Source: Pseudomonadota bacterium (GTDB taxonomy: Bacteria; Pseudomonadota; Gammaproteobacteria; Steroidobacterales; Steroidobacteraceae). From it: DNA of 5,849 nt. The notes under the pieces were generated by a model that made no database searches, was not told the origin of the DNA, and was given only the letters and a program-made list of their open reading frames with translations. The stretch is taken from NCBI GenBank assembly GCA_021781775.1, contig JAJXWE010000128.1, positions 1-5,849 of the forward strand, written 5' to 3'. Shown here piece after piece: positions 1 to 5,849 of the stretch (positions are counted from its first letter, which is position 1; every line of letters starts with the position of its first letter). Both the position numbers and the translations under genes were made by a program.

Positions 1-192
1 CACCCCGGCATGGCCGGCGACATCGTCCCGCTCGAGCTTGTGCTCCAGTCCGCTCAGCGCCACCAGCCGGTAGAGCGCGCCGCTATCGAGCAGGTGCCAG
101 CCGGCATGGCGTGCCACGGCGCGGCTGATGGTGCCCTTGCCCGAGCCGCTCGGCCCGTCGATGGTGAGGACCGGCACCCGCACGGCGCTCAC
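1..192 (-). CDS. cmk: Cytidylate kinase, N-terminal part (cut by left window edge)
   Basis: Cytidylate kinase transfers phosphate from ATP to CMP or dCMP in the cytoplasm, supplying CDP for nucleic acid and lipid synthesis. Only the first 64 codons are present. They show the P-loop GPSGSGKGT at residues 13-21, with Lys19 as the phosphate-binding lysine, and the nucleotide-binding segment LDSGALYR at about 35-42, which is typical of bacterial Cmk. The start is GTG at 192-190, and the reading frame is open to the window edge. This GTG shares four bases (GTGA) with the aroA stop codon, so the two genes are probably translationally coupled; a GAGG at 197-200 (minus strand) lies four bases upstream. 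The remaining roughly 160 residues of a usual Cmk would lie beyond position 1. Identity is very sure from the P-loop, the LDSGALYR segment and the position after aroA. Confidence 0.95.
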   Translation of the reverse strand, partial: MSAVRVPVLTIDGPSGSGKGTISRAVARHAGWHLLDSGALYRLVALSGLEHKLERDDVAGHAGV

Positions 193-1508
193 ATCGCCTC
201 GATGGCCAGGCCCGCCGCGCGAGCGAGCTCGAGAAAGCCCGGGAACGAGGTCGCGACGTTGGCGACTTTGCGGATCTCGATCGGCGCGCGGGCCGCGAGC
301 GCGGCGACCGCGAAGGACATCGCAATGCGATGATCGCCGTGACTGTCGATCAGACCACCGCCGAAGCCACTGCCGCCGCGGATGCGCAGCCCGTCATCGA
401 GCAGCTCGTTGTGCACCCCGAGGACGGTGAGCCCCTCGGCCATCACCGCCAGCCGGTCGCTCTCCTTCACCCGCAGCTCCTCGGCACCACGCACCGTGGT
501 CTCACCCTCGGCGAGCGCCGCGGCGACGAACAGGATCGGGAACTCGTCGATCGACAGCGGCACCAGCTCGCGCGGCACGTGGATGCCGCGCAGACGGCTC
601 TTGCGAACCTCGATGTCGGCAGTCGGCTCGGCGGCCGCGCCGGCATGCGCCTGCACCCGGATGTCGGCACCCATGCGGTTGAGGATCTCGAGCAGACCGG
701 TGCGCGTCGGATTGACGCCCACGTTGCGCAACGTGAAGCTGCCCTCGGCCGCGATCAGCCCGGCAACGATGAAGAATGCGGCCGAGGAGAAGTCCGCCGG
801 CACCTGTACCGAGGTGCCGCGCAGCCGCTGCCCCCCCTCGAGCGCCACGCTCAGCCGCTCGCGCCGCAGCTCGACGCCGAAGGCGGCGAGCATCCGCTCG
901 GTGTGATCGCGGGTCGGGGCCGGCTCGGTGAGGCGGGTGGGTCCGCTCGCACCGAGCGCCGCGAGCAGCAACGCCGATTTGACCTGCGCGCTCGCCACCG
1001 GCAGGCGGTAATCGATGCCCCGCAGGGCGCTCGCGCCGCGGATGTGCACCGGCGGGCGGCCCTCGCGAGTCTCGATCCGTGCCCCCATCAGGCGCAGCGG
1101 CGCGGCGACCCGCTCCATCGGCCGGCGCATGAGCGACTCGTCCCCGACCAGCACCGAGTCGAACGACTGCGGGGCGAGCAGCCCCATGAACAGGCGCATC
1201 GCCGTGCCGGCATTGCCCATGTCGAGCGAGGCGCTCGAGCCGCGCAGCGCGCCGGAGCCGCCGCCATGCACCACGACCACATCGCCGCCGCGCCGCTCGA
1301 TGCGCACCCCGAGCGCCTCGAGCGCGTGCAGCGTCGAGAGGCAGTCCGCGCCCGCGAGAAAGCCCCGGATCTCGGTATCGCCCTCGGCGATGCCGCCGAG
1401 CATCAGCGCGCGGTGGGAGATCGACTTGTCCCCGGGCACCGTCAGCGCCCCGGCGATGCGCCCGCCGGGGGCAACCCGGAAGCGCGCCTCAGTGTGAGCA
1501 GATGTCAT
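189..1508 (-). CDS. aroA: 3-phosphoshikimate 1-carboxyvinyltransferase (EPSP synthase), class II-like
   Basis: EPSP synthase joins shikimate 3-phosphate and phosphoenolpyruvate, the sixth step of the shikimate pathway, in the cytoplasm. The 439-residue protein is full length for the family. Visible motifs are VPGDKSISHR (24-33), GNAGTAMR (98-105), SAQVK (173-177), RDHTE (200-204), NPTR (266-269), IDEFP with the expected catalytic Asp321, EELRVKESDR with the expected catalytic Glu349, and SHGDHR (389-394). The set GDKS, SAQVK, RDHTE and NPTR is the signature used for class II enzymes such as the Agrobacterium CP4 form, and the overall sequence is closest in my memory to Xanthomonas AroA. The residue equivalent to CP4 Ala100 is Gly101 here. 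The start is ATG at 1508-1506, preceded by GAGAGG (1512-1517) with a short three-base spacer. The gene begins 10 bp after the pheA stop and overlaps cmk by 4 bp. No frameshift is visible, although a run of seven C (831-837) lies inside. Confidence 0.98.
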   Translation of the reverse strand: MTSAHTEARFRVAPGGRIAGALTVPGDKSISHRALMLGGIAEGDTEIRGFLAGADCLSTLHALEALGVRIERRGGDVVVVHGGGSGALRGSSASLDMGNAGTAMRLFMGLLAPQSFDSVLVGDESLMRRPMERVAAPLRLMGARIETREGRPPVHIRGASALRGIDYRLPVASAQVKSALLLAALGASGPTRLTEPAPTRDHTERMLAAFGVELRRERLSVALEGGQRLRGTSVQVPADFSSAAFFIVAGLIAAEGSFTLRNVGVNPTRTGLLEILNRMGADIRVQAHAGAAAEPTADIEVRKSRLRGIHVPRELVPLSIDEFPILFVAAALAEGETTVRGAEELRVKESDRLAVMAEGLTVLGVHNELLDDGLRIRGGSGFGGGLIDSHGDHRIAMSFAVAALAARAPIEIRKVANVATSFPGFLELARAAGLAIEAM

Positions 1509-1511
1509 GGT

Positions 1512-1517
1512 CCTCTC
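1512..1517 (-). promoter_or_regulatory. Ribosome binding site of aroA
   Basis: The minus strand reads GAGAGG between the pheA stop (1519) and the aroA ATG (1508). The spacer of three bases (ACC) is shorter than usual, so ribosomes finishing pheA may simply restart here. It supports the chosen aroA start, since no better one is seen before the conserved VPGDKS motif. Confidence 0.5.
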
Positions 1518-1518
1518 T

Positions 1519-2643
1519 TTACAGCACGGCCCGCGGATACGAGCCGAGCAGTCGGAACAGCGAGGCGCGTCGCTTCAGCGAAGCGAGCGCGCGGGCAACA
1601 TGCGGCTCCTCGGCATGCCCGTCGACGTCGATGAAGAAAACGTAGTCCCACTTGCGCCGATGCGAGGGGCGCGACTCGATGCGCGTCATGCTCACCCGGT
1701 GGCGCGCGAACGGCTCGAGCAGCCGGTACAGCGCCCCGGGGGAATCGGTGTGCCCGACCGACACCAGCAGCGTCGTGCGATCCTGGCCGCTCGGGGCGAG
1801 CAGGTTGCGCCCCAGCACCAGAAATCGCGTGGTGTTGTCGGCGCGGTCCTCGATCTGCGCCGCCAGCACCTTAAGGCCATACACCTCGGCGGCCGTCTGG
1901 CCGGCGATCGCCGCCGTGCCGCGCTCATCGCGCGCCCGGCGTGCCGCCTCCCCGTTGCTCGCCACGGAGACGAGCTCGACCTCGGGCAGATGCTCCTGCA
2001 ACCACAGGCGGCACTGCGCGAGCGACTGCGGATGAGAGCAGATGCGCACGATGCGCCCGAGCGCGTTCATGCCGCCCATCAGGTGGTGGTGGATGCGCAG
2101 CTCCACCTCACCACAGATCTTCAGCGGCGAGGAGAGGAAGCGATCGAGCGTGTGATTGACCGTGCCCTCGGTGGAGTTCTCGATCGGCACCACGCCGAAG
2201 TCGGCCGCGGCCGACTCGACTTCGTGGAACACCTCGTCGATCGAGCCGAGCGGCAGCGCGTGCACCGAGTGACCGAAGTGCGCGAGCACCGCGGTCTGGC
2301 TGAAGGTCGCCTCCGGGCCGAGATAGGCCACCTTCAGCGGCTCCTGCTGCGCCAGGCACGCCGACATGATCTCGCGGAACAGCCGCACCACTTCCTCATC
2401 GCGCAACGGGCCGCGGTTGCGCTCGCGCACAGCGCGCAGCACCTGTGCCTCGCGCTCCGGGCGGTAGAACTGCGCCGCGTCGCCGTCGCGGCTCTTGGTG
2501 AGCCCGACGCGCTGGGCGAGTTGCGCCCGCTCGTTGAGCAGGCGCTGGATCTGCTGATCGACGGCGTCGATCCGTTCGCGCATCGCCCCGAGCGTCTCGG
2601 CGGCGGGCGCGGCGCGGCGGCGGGCGGGAGGCTTGGGTGTCAT
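1519..2643 (-). CDS. pheA: Bifunctional chorismate mutase / prephenate dehydratase (P-protein)
   Basis: This cytoplasmic enzyme converts chorismate to prephenate and then to phenylpyruvate, the committed branch to phenylalanine. Its 374 residues show three parts. An AroQ-type chorismate mutase spans about 17-100, with Arg22, Arg39, Lys50 and the FYRPERE segment (59-65) in the expected active-site positions. The prephenate dehydratase domain spans about 104-280, with VAYLGPEATFSQ, VVPIENSTEGTV (151-162) and the TRF motif (272-274). A C-terminal ACT domain spans about 290-372, with GAL (303-305) and ESRP (323-326), the known phenylalanine-binding motifs, so feedback inhibition is expected. The first 16 residues are rich in Pro, Arg and Ala and look like a disordered tail. 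The start at ATG 2643 has only a weak ribosome binding site; Met21 is too close to the mutase active site to be preferred. The gene starts 11 bp after the serA-like stop, leaving no room for a pheL-type leader and attenuator. Confidence 0.97.
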   Translation of the reverse strand: MTPKPPARRRAAPAAETLGAMRERIDAVDQQIQRLLNERAQLAQRVGLTKSRDGDAAQFYRPEREAQVLRAVRERNRGPLRDEEVVRLFREIMSACLAQQEPLKVAYLGPEATFSQTAVLAHFGHSVHALPLGSIDEVFHEVESAAADFGVVPIENSTEGTVNHTLDRFLSSPLKICGEVELRIHHHLMGGMNALGRIVRICSHPQSLAQCRLWLQEHLPEVELVSVASNGEAARRARDERGTAAIAGQTAAEVYGLKVLAAQIEDRADNTTRFLVLGRNLLAPSGQDRTTLLVSVGHTDSPGALYRLLEPFARHRVSMTRIESRPSHRRKWDYVFFIDVDGHAEEPHVARALASLKRRASLFRLLGSYPRAVL

Positions 2644-2654
2644 GGCTCGGGGTC

Positions 2655-3824
2655 TCAGACGAGGTGGGCGGAGAGCACGCCGCGCACGGCGCGCACGGCC
2701 TCGATCAGGTCGGCGCCCGGGACGCCCTCCAGGTCGAGAAGCGTATAGGCGTACTCGCCGCGCGAGGCATTGAGCAGGCCGGCAATGTTCAGGCCGCTAG
2801 CCGCTAGCAGCGTGCAGATCTGGCCGATCATGTTCGGCACGTTGGTCGTGGCGACCGCGAGGCGTGCGCAGCCCGGCGGGCGCGCGAGCACGGCCTCGGG
2901 ATAGTTGACGCTGTTGCGGATGTTGCCGTTCTCGAGGAAATCCCGCAGCTGATCGGCGGCCATGACCGCGCCGTTGTCGGCGGCCTCGCCGGTGAGCGCC
3001 CCGAGGTGCGGCAGGGTGATCACCCGCGGATGATCCTTCAGCAGGTTGCTCGGGAAGTCGCACACGTAGGCGTACAGCCAGCCCGCATCGAGCGCGGCGA
3101 CCGCCGCGGCGTCCTCCACGATGCCGGCCCGCGAGAAATTCAGCAGCACCCCGCCCTTCTGCAGCAGCCGCACCCGGTTCTCACCGACCAGGCCGCGGGT
3201 CTGCTCGTTGAGCGGCACGTGCAGCGTGACGATATCCGAGCGCGCGAACAGATCATCGAGCGAGAGCGCCTGCTCGACCCCGGTGGACAGCTGCCAGGCG
3301 CGCTGCACGGTGATGCGCGGATCGTAGCCGAGCACGCGCATGCCGAGCGCCTCGGCCGCGTTGGCCACCTCGACGCCGACCGCTCCGAGTCCGACCACCC
3401 CGAGGGTTCGCCCGGCGAGCTCGAAGCCGGCGAACGCGCCACGGCCCTCGCGCACCGCCGCCTCGATCGCGCGGTCATCGCCGTGCAGCGTGCGGGCGAA
3501 GCTCCAGGCCTGACAGATGTTGCGCGCGGCGAGGAACAGGCTCGCCAGCACCAGCTCCTTCACCGCGTTCGCGTTGGCCCCGGGCGCATTGAACACCGGC
3601 ACGCCGCGGCGGCTGAACTCGGCCACCGGAATGTTCTCGACCGAGGCGCCGGCGCGGGCGACGGCGCGCACGCTGGCAGGCACCTCGAGCGTGTGCATGT
3701 CGGCCGAGCGTACCAGCACCGCGTGCGGACCCTCGAGCCCGGAGGCCACCTCGTAGCGCTCGCGCGGCAGGCGCTCGAGTCCGCGCGGGCTGATGTCGTT
3801 GAGCGTGAGGATCCGGTAACGCAT
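2655..3824 (-). CDS. serA: D-3-phosphoglycerate dehydrogenase, compact ACT-domain form
   Basis: The enzyme oxidises 3-phosphoglycerate to 3-phosphohydroxypyruvate with NAD, the first step of serine synthesis, in the cytoplasm. The 389-residue protein has a split substrate-binding domain with LVRSADMH (37-44) and NAPGANANAVKE (79-90), the latter a hallmark of phosphoglycerate dehydrogenases. The NAD-binding Rossmann domain has GLGAVG (145-150) and GYDP with Asp168. Arg232 (NFSRAG) and His273 (LPHLGA) fit the catalytic Arg and His. Where the superfamily usually has a catalytic Glu, the sequence reads CDFPSN, with Asp256 nearby. An ACT domain fills about 320-389; Asn328 and Asn346 align with serine-binding Asn346 and Asn364 of E. 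coli SerA, but the partner His is Thr326. There is no intervening ASB domain, as in the long SerA type. I recall this compact form best from Clostridia and Bacteroidetes. The start ATG 3824 lies 6 bp after the serC stop, with a weak GAGCGG site. The family call is very sure; the lineage is inference. Confidence 0.93.
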   Translation of the reverse strand: MRYRILTLNDISPRGLERLPRERYEVASGLEGPHAVLVRSADMHTLEVPASVRAVARAGASVENIPVAEFSRRGVPVFNAPGANANAVKELVLASLFLAARNICQAWSFARTLHGDDRAIEAAVREGRGAFAGFELAGRTLGVVGLGAVGVEVANAAEALGMRVLGYDPRITVQRAWQLSTGVEQALSLDDLFARSDIVTLHVPLNEQTRGLVGENRVRLLQKGGVLLNFSRAGIVEDAAAVAALDAGWLYAYVCDFPSNLLKDHPRVITLPHLGALTGEAADNGAVMAADQLRDFLENGNIRNSVNYPEAVLARPPGCARLAVATTNVPNMIGQICTLLAASGLNIAGLLNASRGEYAYTLLDLEGVPGADLIEAVRAVRGVLSAHLV

Positions 3825-3830
3825 CGCCGC

Positions 3831-4913
3831 TCAGCCGTGCCGCCGCTCGAACTCGCGCAGGAAGGCCACCAGTGCCTCGACTGCCGCGAGCGGCACGGCG
3901 TTGTACAAGCTGGCGCGCAGGCCGCCGACCGAGCGGTGACCCTCCAGGTGCGTCAGGCCGGCGGCGGCCGCCTCGCGCAGCAGCAGCGGTTCGAGCTCCG
4001 CCCGCTCGAGCATGAACGGCACGTTCATCCAGGAGCGGCAGGAGCGCTCGACCGGGTTGCGGTAGAAACCGGAGCCGTCGATCGCCCCGTAGAGCAGCTC
4101 GGCCTTGGCACGGTTGCGCGCGGCCATCGCCGCCAGTCCGCCGTGCGACTCGATCCACTGGAACACCAGGCTCGCGATGTACCAGGCGAAGGTCGGCGGT
4201 GTGTTGAGCATCGAGCCGTGGGCGGCCATGCGCGTGTAATCGAGAACCGAGGGTGTCTCGGGGCGCGCGCGCGCGAGCAGCCCCTCGTGCACGATCACCA
4301 GGCACAGCCCCGAGGGACCGATGTTCTTCTGCGCCCCGGCGTAGATCAGCCCGAAGCGGCTGACCTCGATCGGTCGCGACAGCAGCGTCGAGGACATGTC
4401 GGCCACGAGCGGCACGGCGCCGGTGTCGGGCACGTACGGGAACTCGACCCCGCCGATGGTTTCGTTCGGCGTGTAGTGCACGTAGGCGGCCGCGGGATTC
4501 AGCCGCAGCGCCCCGGGTGCCGGCACGGTGGTATAGCGCGAGCCGGCCTCGTCGGCCGCCACGTTGACCGCCACGCCGAGCCGGCGGGCCTCCTCGATCG
4601 CCTTGCCCGACCAGGTGCCGGTATTGAGGTAGTCAGCCGCAGCGCCGTGCGCGGTGAGGTTCAGCGGTACTGCGGCGAACTGGGCACTCGCCCCGCCCTG
4701 CAGGAACAGCACCCGGTAGGTGCTCGGGATCGCCAGCAGCGAGCGCAGCCGCGCCTCGCTCTGCTCGGCGAGTTCGGTGAAGGCGTGGCCCCGATGGCTG
4801 ACTTCCATCACGGACATGCCGCTGCCGCCCCAGTCGGTCAATTCCGCGCGGGCCTGCTCGAGGACTTCCAGCGGCAGTGCCGCGGGCCCCGCGGAGAAAT
4901 TGAACACGCGCAC
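3831..4913 (-). CDS. serC: Phosphoserine aminotransferase
   Basis: SerC is a PLP-dependent, cytoplasmic class V aminotransferase that converts 3-phosphohydroxypyruvate and glutamate to 3-phosphoserine and 2-oxoglutarate; it also acts in pyridoxal phosphate synthesis in gammaproteobacteria. I place the start at GTG 4913-4911, which gives 360 residues beginning MRVFNFSAGPAALP, collinear with E. coli SerC. A GGAAGGG site (4918-4924) lies four bases upstream. The frame could extend to a TTG at 4940, adding nine residues (the 369-residue version), but that TTG has no comparable binding site and its extension is not seen in the family. In the 360-residue numbering, SHRG (His40, Arg41) binds substrate, GGASAQF (73-79) contacts the cofactor phosphate, Asp172 faces the pyridine nitrogen and Lys196 in AGAQKNIGPSG forms the PLP Schiff base. 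GHRSVGGLRASLYNA near the end supplies His326 and Arg327. It is the first gene of the apparent serC-cmk run. Confidence 0.95.
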   Translation of the reverse strand: MRVFNFSAGPAALPLEVLEQARAELTDWGGSGMSVMEVSHRGHAFTELAEQSEARLRSLLAIPSTYRVLFLQGGASAQFAAVPLNLTAHGAAADYLNTGTWSGKAIEEARRLGVAVNVAADEAGSRYTTVPAPGALRLNPAAAYVHYTPNETIGGVEFPYVPDTGAVPLVADMSSTLLSRPIEVSRFGLIYAGAQKNIGPSGLCLVIVHEGLLARARPETPSVLDYTRMAAHGSMLNTPPTFAWYIASLVFQWIESHGGLAAMAARNRAKAELLYGAIDGSGFYRNPVERSCRSWMNVPFMLERAELEPLLLREAAAAGLTHLEGHRSVGGLRASLYNAVPLAAVEALVAFLREFERRHG

Positions 4914-4917
4914 AGTG

Positions 4918-4924
4918 CCCTTCC
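4918..4924 (-). promoter_or_regulatory. Ribosome binding site that decides the serC start
   Basis: The minus strand reads GGAAGGG here, four bases before the GTG at 4913-4911. This is the best purine-rich site in front of any gene start in the window. It lies inside the reading frame that would follow the alternative TTG start at 4940, so it argues for translation from the internal GTG, which also fits the family's usual N-terminus. Confidence 0.7.
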
Positions 4925-4955
4925 GGCCAATCGTTCGCAAATCAGGGAAGCCCGG

Positions 4956-4984
4956 ATACTACCAAGTGCCCGGCCGCCCTTCAG
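4956..4984 (-). promoter_or_regulatory. Candidate sigma-70 promoter for the serC operon
   Basis: On the minus strand, TAGTAT (4956-4961) matches the -10 consensus at four of six positions and is preceded by TGG, giving an extended -10. Exactly 17 bp upstream is CTGAAG (4979-4984), which keeps the TGA core of a -35 box but matches only three of six positions. A transcript would start near 4949 and leave about 36 nt before the GTG start of serC. It is the most AT-rich patch in the gap, otherwise nearly pure GC. It could be chance; serC may also be read through from gyrA. Confidence 0.35.
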
Positions 4985-5023
4985 GCCTTTCGGCATGACC
5001 GGCCGCCGCCCGCCATTCAGGCC
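4970..5023. repeat. Two-copy composite direct repeat in the gyrA-serC gap
   Basis: Element CCGGCCGCC occurs at 4970-4978 and 4999-5007, and element TTCAGGCC occurs at 4980-4987 and 5016-5023, always in the same order. The distance between the two elements is 1 base in the first pair and 8 in the second, so the copies are imperfect. The -35 part of the candidate serC promoter lies within the first TTCAGGCC. The unit could be the remains of a dispersed intergenic repeat, an operator pair or chance in GC-rich DNA. Confidence 0.45.
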
Positions 5024-5038
5024 CCAAGGGCCTAGGCC
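5019..5038. repeat. Overlapping palindromes across the gyrA stop codon
   Basis: Plus-strand AGGCCC-CAA-GGGCCT (5019-5033) is a perfect six-base stem with a three-base loop. It overlaps GGCCTAGGCC (5029-5038), a perfect ten-base palindrome that contains the gyrA TAG stop. In the RNA of the minus strand the first would form a tight GC-rich hairpin immediately at the end of gyrA. No run of U follows it (the next bases are GAAUGGCG), so it does not meet the usual definition of an intrinsic terminator. It might slow RNA polymerase or protect the gyrA mRNA end, or be a by-product of very GC-rich sequence. Confidence 0.5.
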
Positions 5039-5849
5039 GGCGCATCCCCCGTCCCGGGCGGCTCGGCGGCCGCCCCGTTCTCGGCAGCCTCCCCGGCCTC
5101 GGCGGCCGCGCCGCCCTCGAGCGCCTCGATACGCTCGATGCCGACCAGGCGCTCGCCCTCGTCGAGACGGATCAGGCGCACGCCCTGGGTATTGCGGCCA
5201 AGCAGGGAGATCTCATCGACCGGCGTGCGCACCAGGGTACCGTTGGAGCTGATGAGCATGATCTGCTGGCCCGGCTCGACCTGCAGCGCCGCCACCGTGG
5301 CGCCGTTGCGCTCGGTGGTCTGCAGCGCAATCACGCCCTGGCCGCCCCGGCCCTGCGGCGGGAATTCCTCGACCGGCGTGCGCTTGCCGTAGCCGCTGGC
5401 CGAGGCCGTGAGCACCGCGCCCTCGGCCACCACGATCAGCGCGATGAGCTCCTGCGCATCGGCGAGGCGGATGCCGCGCACGCCGGCGGCCTCACGGCCC
5501 ATGGGTCGCACCTCGTTCTCGTGGAAGCGGATGGCCTTGCCGCCGCTCGAGACCAGGATCACCTCGCGCTCCCCGTCGGTGAGCGCCACGCCCACCAGCC
5601 GGTCGTTCTCGTGCAGATCGAGCGCAATGATGCCGCTCGCGCGCGGATGGGAAAATGCGGTGAGTGGGGTCTTCTTGACCGTGCCCTGGCTGGTCGCCAT
5701 GAACACGAAGTGCTGCTCGTCGTACTCCTTCACCGGCAGCAGCGCGTTGATCTTCTCGCCCTGCTCGAGCGGCAGCAGGTTCACCATGGGTTTGCCGGCC
5801 GAGGTACGTCCGGCCTGCGGCAGCTCGTAGACCTTCAGCCAGTAGACCT
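5032..5849 (-). CDS. gyrA: DNA gyrase subunit A, C-terminal part (cut by right window edge)
   Basis: GyrA carries the DNA cleavage-religation activity of DNA gyrase, which introduces negative supercoils. Only the last 271 residues are here, all from the C-terminal beta-pinwheel that wraps DNA. The piece opens with VYWLKVYELPQAGRTSAGKP and continues with MVNLLPLEQGEKI, a strongly conserved GyrA stretch. Repeated blade motifs follow: GTVKKTPL, GKAIRFHENEVRPMGREAAGVRGIRL, GYGKRTPVEEFPPQGRGGQGV and GTLVRTPVDEISLLGRNTQGVRLIRL. The catalytic tyrosine and the GyrA-box lie upstream of the window. After GERLVGIERI the protein ends in about 30 residues rich in Ala, Glu, Gly and Pro, a low-complexity acidic tail of the sort often seen at the GyrA C-terminus. 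The stop is TAG at 5034-5032 and sits inside a palindrome. The frame is intact; the true start is off the right edge. Confidence 0.97.
   Translation of the reverse strand, partial: VYWLKVYELPQAGRTSAGKPMVNLLPLEQGEKINALLPVKEYDEQHFVFMATSQGTVKKTPLTAFSHPRASGIIALDLHENDRLVGVALTDGEREVILVSSGGKAIRFHENEVRPMGREAAGVRGIRLADAQELIALIVVAEGAVLTASASGYGKRTPVEEFPPQGRGGQGVIALQTTERNGATVAALQVEPGQQIMLISSNGTLVRTPVDEISLLGRNTQGVRLIRLDEGERLVGIERIEALEGGAAAEAGEAAENGAAAEPPGTGDAPA

Noticed and set aside
831..837. Run of seven C inside aroA as a possible frameshift or phase-variation site
   Set aside because: The frame is intact through the run (LEGGQRLRG), and such short runs are expected in DNA of this composition.
330..2748. 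Further long plus-strand open frames opposite aroA and pheA (330-1634 and 1507-2748)
   Set aside because: Composition is the same Arg/His/Ala-rich shadow type, with no motif and no convincing ribosome binding site, and they fully overlap well-supported genes.
2794..2807. Tandem seven-base duplication CCGCTAG in the ACT domain of SerA
   Set aside because: It encodes a normal part of the ACT helix (LLAASGLN) with no extra residues compared with the family, so it is probably chance.
4263..4275. Alternating GC dinucleotide run inside serC
   Set aside because: It encodes an ordinary Leu-Ala-Arg-Ala-Arg stretch without disrupting the frame; a Z-DNA or slippage role cannot be supported from sequence.
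5019..5033. Intrinsic terminator after gyrA
   Set aside because: The hairpin is present but has only a six-base stem and no following U run on the minus strand, so it is listed as a palindrome only.
3006..5252. A 748-codon open frame on the plus strand, opposite serA, serC, the gap and the gyrA end
   Set aside because: It lies antisense to three certain genes, is very rich in Arg, His, Gly and Ala, and has no recognisable domain. Long antisense frames are common opposite high-GC genes because stop codons are rare there.

Overview
The window is a high-GC (roughly 70 percent by eye), fully coding block. It is most likely chromosomal DNA of a gammaproteobacterium. All six genes lie on the minus strand, so transcription runs from the right edge to the left edge. 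The order is gyrA (3' end), serC, serA-like, pheA, aroA, cmk (5' end). This matches the gyrA-serC-pheA-aroA-cmk neighbourhood known from gammaproteobacteria, and the AroA protein resembles the Xanthomonas type. The genus cannot be fixed from this sequence alone.

Layout in transcription order. The C-terminal part of DNA gyrase subunit A enters from the right edge and stops at 5032. A 118-bp gap (4914-5031) follows. It holds a short palindromic hairpin over the gyrA stop, a pair of GC-rich direct repeats, a candidate promoter and a good ribosome binding site. After it comes a tightly packed run: serC (phosphoserine aminotransferase), a compact ACT-domain 3-phosphoglycerate dehydrogenase, pheA (chorismate mutase-prephenate dehydratase), aroA (EPSP synthase) and cmk (cytidylate kinase, cut by the left edge). 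The gaps within this run are 6, 11, 10 and -4 bp, which suggests one operon.

The genes cover two linked pathways. The SerA-like enzyme and SerC catalyse the first two steps of serine synthesis from 3-phosphoglycerate. AroA makes EPSP on the way to chorismate, and PheA turns chorismate into phenylpyruvate. Cmk begins the conserved cmk-rpsA block whose remainder would lie beyond the left edge. Two adjacent enzymes, SerA-like and PheA, end in ACT domains, so end-product control by serine and phenylalanine is likely.

I found no mobile element, CRISPR array, RNA gene or clearly new system. The points most worth a second look are the compact SerA lineage placed inside the serC-pheA operon, with changed active-site and effector-site residues; the serC start, which is better placed at an internal GTG; the class II-like AroA; and the small repeat-rich gap between gyrA and serC. 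The long plus-strand open frames are high-GC antisense shadows.
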